From DSNY01 sp016861185 (lineage in GTDB: Bacteria; Pseudomonadota; Gammaproteobacteria; Burkholderiales; Burkholderiaceae_F): 10,859 bases of DNA. The stretch is from NCBI GenBank assembly GCA_030263275.1, contig SZOR01000151.1, positions 1-10,859 of the forward strand, written 5' to 3'. Shown here piece after piece: positions 7,349 to 10,859 of this stretch; within the stretch, counting starts at the first letter, position 1; each line of letters starts with the position of its first letter. The translations under genes were made by a program, and so were the position numbers. Under the pieces are notes generated by a model. The model did no database searches, was not told the DNA's origin, and was given only the letters and a program-made list of their open reading frames with translations.

Positions 7349-7792
7349 CTAGTGTTTGACGTCAACGTTTTCGCCTTCGCCGCCCGGGCGGCCATCTTTT
7401 CCGAGCGACATCAGTTCGTATTCGCCGGTCGCCGGCGACGTTCGATAGATGTAAGGGCGTCCCCACGGATCGAGTGGCGGATCCTTCTTCAGATACGGAC
7501 CCATCCAGCGCGGCGTGTTTGCAGGCGCTTTGACCAGGGCAACCAGCCCCTGCTCGGTCGTCGGGTACTGGCCGACGTCCAGACGGTACTGATCCAGTGC
7601 TTTGCCGAAGGCATCCATCTGCGCGCGCGCCACCTGCACTTCCGACCGCCCGATCTGGCCGAAGTAGCGTGGCCCCACGTAACTCGCCAGCAGCCCGAGA
7701 ATCACGAGCACCACCAGGAGTTCAAGCAGCGTGAAACCGTTGCCCGAAGCGCGGCGTGTCGAGCGTGGACTAGCGCTGGCGATCCGGCACAT
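7349..7792 (-). CDS. gspG: Major pseudopilin GspG
   Basis: A 147-residue classical GspG. After a 19-residue basic leader the prepilin peptidase site is G19 followed by FTLLELLVVLVILGLLASYV, with Glu at +5. The mature part has the standard major-pseudopilin features: YPTTEQGLVALV, RWMGPYLKK, PLDPWGRPYIY and the C-terminal calcium-loop segment SLGKDGRPGGEGENVDV. It should polymerise into the pseudopilus after cleavage and N-methylation by PilD, which is not in this window. The start is taken as ATG 7792, overlapping the preceding pseudopilin gene by 23 nt; a TTG at 7798 is also possible. No strong ribosome site is visible, so reading is probably coupled. Of the four pseudopilin-like genes here, this is the best match to the structural major subunit. 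Confidence 0.93.
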   Translation of the reverse strand: MCRIASASPRSTRRASGNGFTLLELLVVLVILGLLASYVGPRYFGQIGRSEVQVARAQMDAFGKALDQYRLDVGQYPTTEQGLVALVKAPANTPRWMGPYLKKDPPLDPWGRPYIYRTSPATGEYELMSLGKDGRPGGEGENVDVKH

Positions 7793-8228
7793 AGACAAAC
7801 TTCAGATCCGAGTACTTCTCGGGTTCGCCCGCCACGAGCACCCAATCCGGAAACTGCGCTCTCTTGCGCGGCGAAGCTTGCGACAAGCTGTACACGCCCG
7901 AGAAGCCTCCCCCGGGTGCCGGGACCAGCCCCCATTCGTCGCGGCCCGTCATCGGATCGGGATACACGCGACGCAGATGGCGGCGCAGGCTCACGACCCT
8001 GGGGTCCTCCAGCAGATCGCGCAACTCGCGCGGATAAGCCTTGACGGTTCCCGGAGACGCCTCGTGATACGACCTGATCGCCTGCACGAACTCACGGCCG
8101 ATCCGCATGAGTTCCACCTCGCGCTGCCGCCGCACCGACTCGCTCCAGTAGGTCACGAACGCCGTTGCGCCGATCGCAAGAATCACCACCGCGATCAGAA
8201 GAACCACGTAAGCGAAGCCTCGTTGCAC
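7770..8228 (-). CDS. Atypical pseudopilin lacking Glu at +5
   Basis: A 152-residue pseudopilin-like protein: very short leader MQRG, a presumed cleavage site before FAYVVLLIAVVILAIGATAF, then SESVRRQREVELMRIGREFV. It is followed by a conserved-looking body with YPRELRDLLEDPRVVSLRRH, YPDPMTGRDEWGLV, GVYSLSQASP and an aromatic C-terminus. The +5 residue is Val instead of the usual Glu; in T2SS this is a mark of the tip subunit GspK, but this protein is much shorter than GspK (about 300 residues) and lacks its large domain. I recall similar DPMTG...EWGLV proteins in betaproteobacterial T2SS-like clusters. The start is the GTG at 8228 with a perfectly placed AGGAGG; the reading frame is open far upstream (to 9200), but that part is noise across other genes. 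It overlaps gspG by 23 nt. Confidence 0.82.
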   Translation of the reverse strand: MQRGFAYVVLLIAVVILAIGATAFVTYWSESVRRQREVELMRIGREFVQAIRSYHEASPGTVKAYPRELRDLLEDPRVVSLRRHLRRVYPDPMTGRDEWGLVPAPGGGFSGVYSLSQASPRKRAQFPDWVLVAGEPEKYSDLKFVYVPDRQR

Positions 8229-8234
8229 CGGCCG

Positions 8235-8240
8235 CCTCCT
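8235..8240 (-). promoter_or_regulatory. Strong Shine-Dalgarno deciding the GTG start at 8228
   Basis: The - strand reads AGGAGG, overlapping the stop codon of the preceding pseudopilin gene and lying 6 nt from the GTG at 8228-8226. It fixes the short, 152-residue reading of the atypical pseudopilin. Confidence 0.8.
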
Positions 8241-8611
8241 CACAGACTCGCGAAGTCCGTGCCGTCCGCAGCGCGCCCCCGCGCCCCGCTGCGGACATCG
8301 AAGACTTTGCCCGGCAAGCCTGCGGCGGGCGCGACGATCACCCAGGTTTCGCTGCTGCGCGTGAGCGGATCGACCGGAATCGTGCGCAGGTAGCGCAGCG
8401 CGACCAGTTCGGCAAGTTCGTTCGGGTAGCGAGCATGATCGCCGTAGAACTTGTCGATCGCGTCGCGCATCTGGACGAGGTTCTGCCTGAGCGCAGTTTC
8501 TTCGGCGCGGGTCACGGTGCCGAAGTAGCGCGGGGCCACTAGGCTGACGAGCAGCGCGACGATCGCCATGACCGCCATCAGTTCGATTAGGGTGAAGCCG
8601 CGGGTTCTCAT
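8240..8611 (-). CDS. Small pseudopilin (GspG-like)
   Basis: A 123-residue pseudopilin. It has a 5-residue leader MRTRG and then FTLIELMAVMAIVALLVSLV with Glu at +5, followed by PRYFGTVTRAEETALRQNLV, and a short globular part with YPNELAELVALRYLRTIPVD and a WVIVAP strand. It lacks the calcium loop of true GspG and looks closer to the small GspG/PilE-like minor subunits. It probably takes part in pseudopilus initiation or forms part of the fibre. The ATG at 8611 lies 6 nt after the stop of the previous gene with only a weak ribosome site; the stop at 8240-8242 overlaps the Shine-Dalgarno of the next gene. Length is normal for a minor pseudopilin. Confidence 0.88.
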   Translation of the reverse strand: MRTRGFTLIELMAVMAIVALLVSLVAPRYFGTVTRAEETALRQNLVQMRDAIDKFYGDHARYPNELAELVALRYLRTIPVDPLTRSSETWVIVAPAAGLPGKVFDVRSGARGRAADGTDFASL

Positions 8612-8617
8612 GTCGGC

Positions 8618-9121
8618 TCACCACTTGCCGTAGGGAATGCCGTTCACGCCGACGGCCGCGGACAGCGAGTACACGTCGAACACGTCCGCTCCCGGTCGAG
8701 GCGCGTCCGGCGGCGACGCATAGCTGCGCAGTCCCCACGTCAGGTGGGCCGGCACGCTCGAATCCTCGAAGAACGGATCGCGCGGAATGCGCCGGATGAA
8801 GTAGACGACGTGCCCCGACTGCGGCGCCTTGGCGTCGGGTCGGCCTTGCACGAGCGTCATCAGATCGGGCGGATACCCGGAACGCGACGCATCGCGCGCG
8901 ATACGCCCTTCGTCGCCCGCACGTTTGTAGGCATCGATGGCATCGCGCAGTTCCCACAGCGCGCGCCGAAGTTCCGCTTCCTTCTGCCGCTTGACCGCGA
9001 GTTCGGCCAAGGGCAAGGCCAAGGTCGACAGCACGGCCAGAATCGCGAGGCAGGCCACGAGCTCGATGATCGTGAAGCCGCGACCCAATGTCCTGCGAGC
9101 CGAACCAAGCGGTCTTCTCAC
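8618..9121 (-). CDS. Pseudopilin (GspG/PilE-like)
   Basis: A 167-residue pseudopilin with a 15-residue basic leader ending in GRG, then FTIIELVACLAILAVLSTLA with Glu at +5, and AVKRQKEAELRRALWELRDA, the helix typical of pseudopilins. The globular part carries YPPDLMTLV, FIRRIPRDPFF, WGLRSYASPPD and the C-terminal FDVYSLSAAVGVNGIPYGKW, a combination I associate with betaproteobacterial T2SS-like clusters. It is likely a minor subunit of the same pseudopilus. The start is the GTG at 9121, forming a GTGA overlap with the secretin stop and preceded by GGAGG 4 nt away, so its translation should be coupled to that of the secretin. Cysteine is absent from the globular part, so no disulfide is expected. 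Confidence 0.88.
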   Translation of the reverse strand: MRRPLGSARRTLGRGFTIIELVACLAILAVLSTLALPLAELAVKRQKEAELRRALWELRDAIDAYKRAGDEGRIARDASRSGYPPDLMTLVQGRPDAKAPQSGHVVYFIRRIPRDPFFEDSSVPAHLTWGLRSYASPPDAPRPGADVFDVYSLSAAVGVNGIPYGKW

Positions 9122-10859
9122 TTGACCTCCACTTCGACGGGTGCCGCCAGCACGGTCGTCGGATCGGCGCCGTCGACGCCGAAGGCAGTGGCCGCAGCAA
9201 CTGCGACGCGCGTCTTGCCTGCGGCCAGCGCCCGAAACTTGAACGTCACCGCCACGGCATCGCCCTGCACGCCATCCGTCCCTGCGCGCTGAATCGACAC
9301 GGCCACCCGCCCGTCCTGCGGCGCGACCTGTTGCACGAACGACGTGTCGCCGCCTCCCTGCTTGAAGTAGGTCCCTTCGCGAACTTCGAGCACCTGCAGC
9401 TTCAGCGGGTCGTACGAAAGCTGCAACGGCAGCGAGCGCACTCCGCCGTCGGCCGCCAAGCGCAGCGTCACGTCGAAGGTCTCGCCCAGCGGTACCGCCG
9501 GCGGCGCGGTCAGCGTGGTTACCGCCTGCGTGGCCGGTTTGCGCGTCACGGCGCCGGAACGCTCGGCCGAGCCGGCGTCCGCCGCACGCGGAGCCAGTGT
9601 TAACGGCGTCGGCGGCCTCGACTCGCCCGCGGGCTGTGCTGGCGCCGTTTCCTGCGCCGGCGCCGCACCCTCGCGACGCGGCTCCGCCGCCGGCAGACCC
9701 AGCGGCCTCAGCCTCAAGGTCGACTCGCTGCCGGACCAGAACTCGATCAGATTGGCATCCGGCATGCGCGCCGATCGCAGCAAGCGCGGCGTGATCGACA
9801 GCACGATCTCGGTCTTGCGGCCGTCGTCGCGCTGGCTGGCGAATAGGCGCCCCACGACCGGCAGGTCGCCGATGCCCGGCACCCTGCTGGCGCTGGAACG
9901 ATCCTCGCTGCTGATCAGTCCCGCAAGGACCTGCGTCTCGCCGTCGCGCAGCCGCAGCGTCGTCGTGGCCGTGCGCGTGCCGATCTGATACGCGAGCGAA
10001 CCCGTGGACGTGCGGATCTCACGCACCAGCGAGCTGACTTCGAGCCCGACGCGGATCGCCACGTCGTCGTCGAAGTAAACGTTGGGTTCGACGTCGAGCT
10101 TGATGCCCACGTCGACGTACTGAACGCTTTCCGACACGAAACCGGTGCCGGTGGCGGTCGTGGTGATGACGGGCACGCGATCGCCGATCAGGATGCGCGC
10201 CTTCTCGCGATTGCGCGCCCGGATGCGCGGATTGGCCAGCACGTTGGCGTCGCCGACCTCGCGCTTGAGGTTGACGAGCACGCTCGGCACACCGACGCCG
10301 ATCCGCGACGAATTGAGGTTCTGCAGATCGTTGAGCGTGAGCCCGGTCGAGCCGGAAGCGGACAGCGGCGTCAGCGAGAACGAATCCGGGTACTTGATCC
10401 CCAGCTCGAGCAGGCGGCTCGAATTGACCTCCAGCACCTCCACTTCGAGCATGACCTCCGGCTCGCCGAGGTCGTGCATCGCGACCAAGCGCTCGGCCAG
10501 CCGAATGGCATCCGGCGTATCCCGCACGACCACGAGGTTGAGCTTGTCGTCGACGAAGACATCCTTCAGCCTCAGCATCTGCTTCAGCAGCGCTCCCGTC
10601 TGCTTGGCATCGGCATTGGCCAGGTAGAAGCCGCGGATCAGCAGGTCCTGATACTCCTTGAGCTTCTCGGCAGTATTCGGAAACACCAGCGCCGTGGTCG
10701 GATTCAGAACCCGGACCACGAGCTGGTTCGAGCTCGCCAGCACGTTTAGCGCGTCTTCGATGCGCGCGTCCTTCAGGAAGATCGTTGCCCGCAGATCGGC
10801 GCGTACGTCGCGATCGACGATGAAGTTGATTCCGGTGCTGCGCGACAGGACCTCCAGGA
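9118..10859 (-). CDS. gspD: Secretin (GspD type) with C-terminal cohesin-like domain, 5' end outside window
   Basis: The last 579 residues of a secretin, the outer-membrane pore of T2SS and type IV pilus systems; the frame is open to the window edge. Visible order: an STN/N0-type end (LEVLSRSTGINFIVDRDVRA...DARIEDALNVL), an N1-type domain (about 69-129, with RGFYLANADAKQTGALLKQM), and the secretin core (about 135-360) with LVNLKREVGDANVLANPRIR, LRLRDGETQVLAGL and the hallmark VPGIGDLPVVGRLF at 326-339. Then comes a Pro/Ala-rich linker (about 390-447). The last 130 residues are cohesin-like, with LGETFDVTLRLAADGGVRSL, LQLSYDPLKLQVLEV, GRVAVSIQRAG and VAVTFKFRALAAGKTRVAV. Such a domain is not part of textbook GspD, which ends in an S-domain for the pilotin. 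It probably faces an envelope or cell-surface partner. It is the first visible gene of the operon; its promoter is outside. Confidence 0.93.
   Translation of the reverse strand, partial: LEVLSRSTGINFIVDRDVRADLRATIFLKDARIEDALNVLASSNQLVVRVLNPTTALVFPNTAEKLKEYQDLLIRGFYLANADAKQTGALLKQMLRLKDVFVDDKLNLVVVRDTPDAIRLAERLVAMHDLGEPEVMLEVEVLEVNSSRLLELGIKYPDSFSLTPLSASGSTGLTLNDLQNLNSSRIGVGVPSVLVNLKREVGDANVLANPRIRARNREKARILIGDRVPVITTTATGTGFVSESVQYVDVGIKLDVEPNVYFDDDVAIRVGLEVSSLVREIRTSTGSLAYQIGTRTATTTLRLRDGETQVLAGLISSEDRSSASRVPGIGDLPVVGRLFASQRDDGRKTEIVLSITPRLLRSARMPDANLIEFWSGSESTLRLRPLGLPAAEPRREGAAPAQETAPAQPAGESRPPTPLTLAPRAADAGSAERSGAVTRKPATQAVTTLTAPPAVPLGETFDVTLRLAADGGVRSLPLQLSYDPLKLQVLEVREGTYFKQGGGDTSFVQQVAPQDGRVAVSIQRAGTDGVQGDAVAVTFKFRALAAGKTRVAVAAATAFGVDGADPTTVLAAPVEVEVK
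9126..9130 (-). promoter_or_regulatory. Shine-Dalgarno of the first pseudopilin, within the secretin 3' end
   Basis: The - strand reads GGAGG in the last codons of the secretin gene, 4 nt from the GTG at 9121-9119. It supports the 4-nt stop/start overlap (GTGA) as the real start. Confidence 0.7.

Noticed and set aside
8229..9200. Long upstream extension of the atypical pseudopilin frame (to 9200)
   Set aside because: The extension runs across two other pseudopilin genes in the wrong frame and is Arg-rich noise; the GTG at 8228 has an ideal ribosome site and gives a normal pilin leader.

Overview
The window is a high-GC (roughly 60-68% by eye), almost fully coding stretch whose gene content and order suggest a betaproteobacterium, probably Burkholderiales or a neighbour. 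The reasons are the + strand order yhdP - nitrilase-family amidase - tldD, which is a common betaproteobacterial arrangement, and the type of type II secretion (T2SS) cluster that follows it. No RNA genes, insertion sequences, CRISPR arrays or origins were seen. There is no gene-free stretch longer than 300 bases; the longest gap is about 94 bases, before tldD.

Left block, + strand (2-3342): the C-terminal part of a YhdP/AsmA-like envelope protein, a carbon-nitrogen hydrolase closest in its motifs to the Nit1 (deaminated glutathione amidase) group, and the metallopeptidase TldD. The tldD gene appears damaged. About 32 nt are missing near its 3' end compared with the normal family sequence. 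This removes the conserved G-x-G-x-C-G-K-x-G-Q segment and shifts the frame; the normal C-terminal end is still readable in another frame, ending at 3292.

Right block, - strand (10859 down to 3317): one tightly packed operon-like run of nine genes. In transcription order these are a secretin (GspD type) with a C-terminal cohesin-like domain (5' end outside the window), three pseudopilin-like genes, a classical GspG major pseudopilin, the inner-membrane platform GspF, the ATPase GspE, a divergent protein that looks like the actin-fold PilM/GspL cytoplasmic module, and a small single-pass membrane protein resembling PilN or the periplasmic part of GspL. Genes are 2-11 nt apart or overlap by 4-23 nt. 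Four starts are GTG codons backed by strong Shine-Dalgarno (SD) sequences, so translational coupling is likely. The two blocks converge at about 3290-3342.

Together the - strand genes would build a compact T2SS/type IV pilus-like machine: secretin pore, pseudopilus, platform, motor and a PilM/PilN-like link. No GspC, GspI, GspJ or full-length GspL/GspM is visible inside the window. The notable points are the secretin-cohesin fusion, a pseudopilin lacking the usual Glu at +5, the split PilM/PilN-like pair at the end of the operon, and the tldD deletion.
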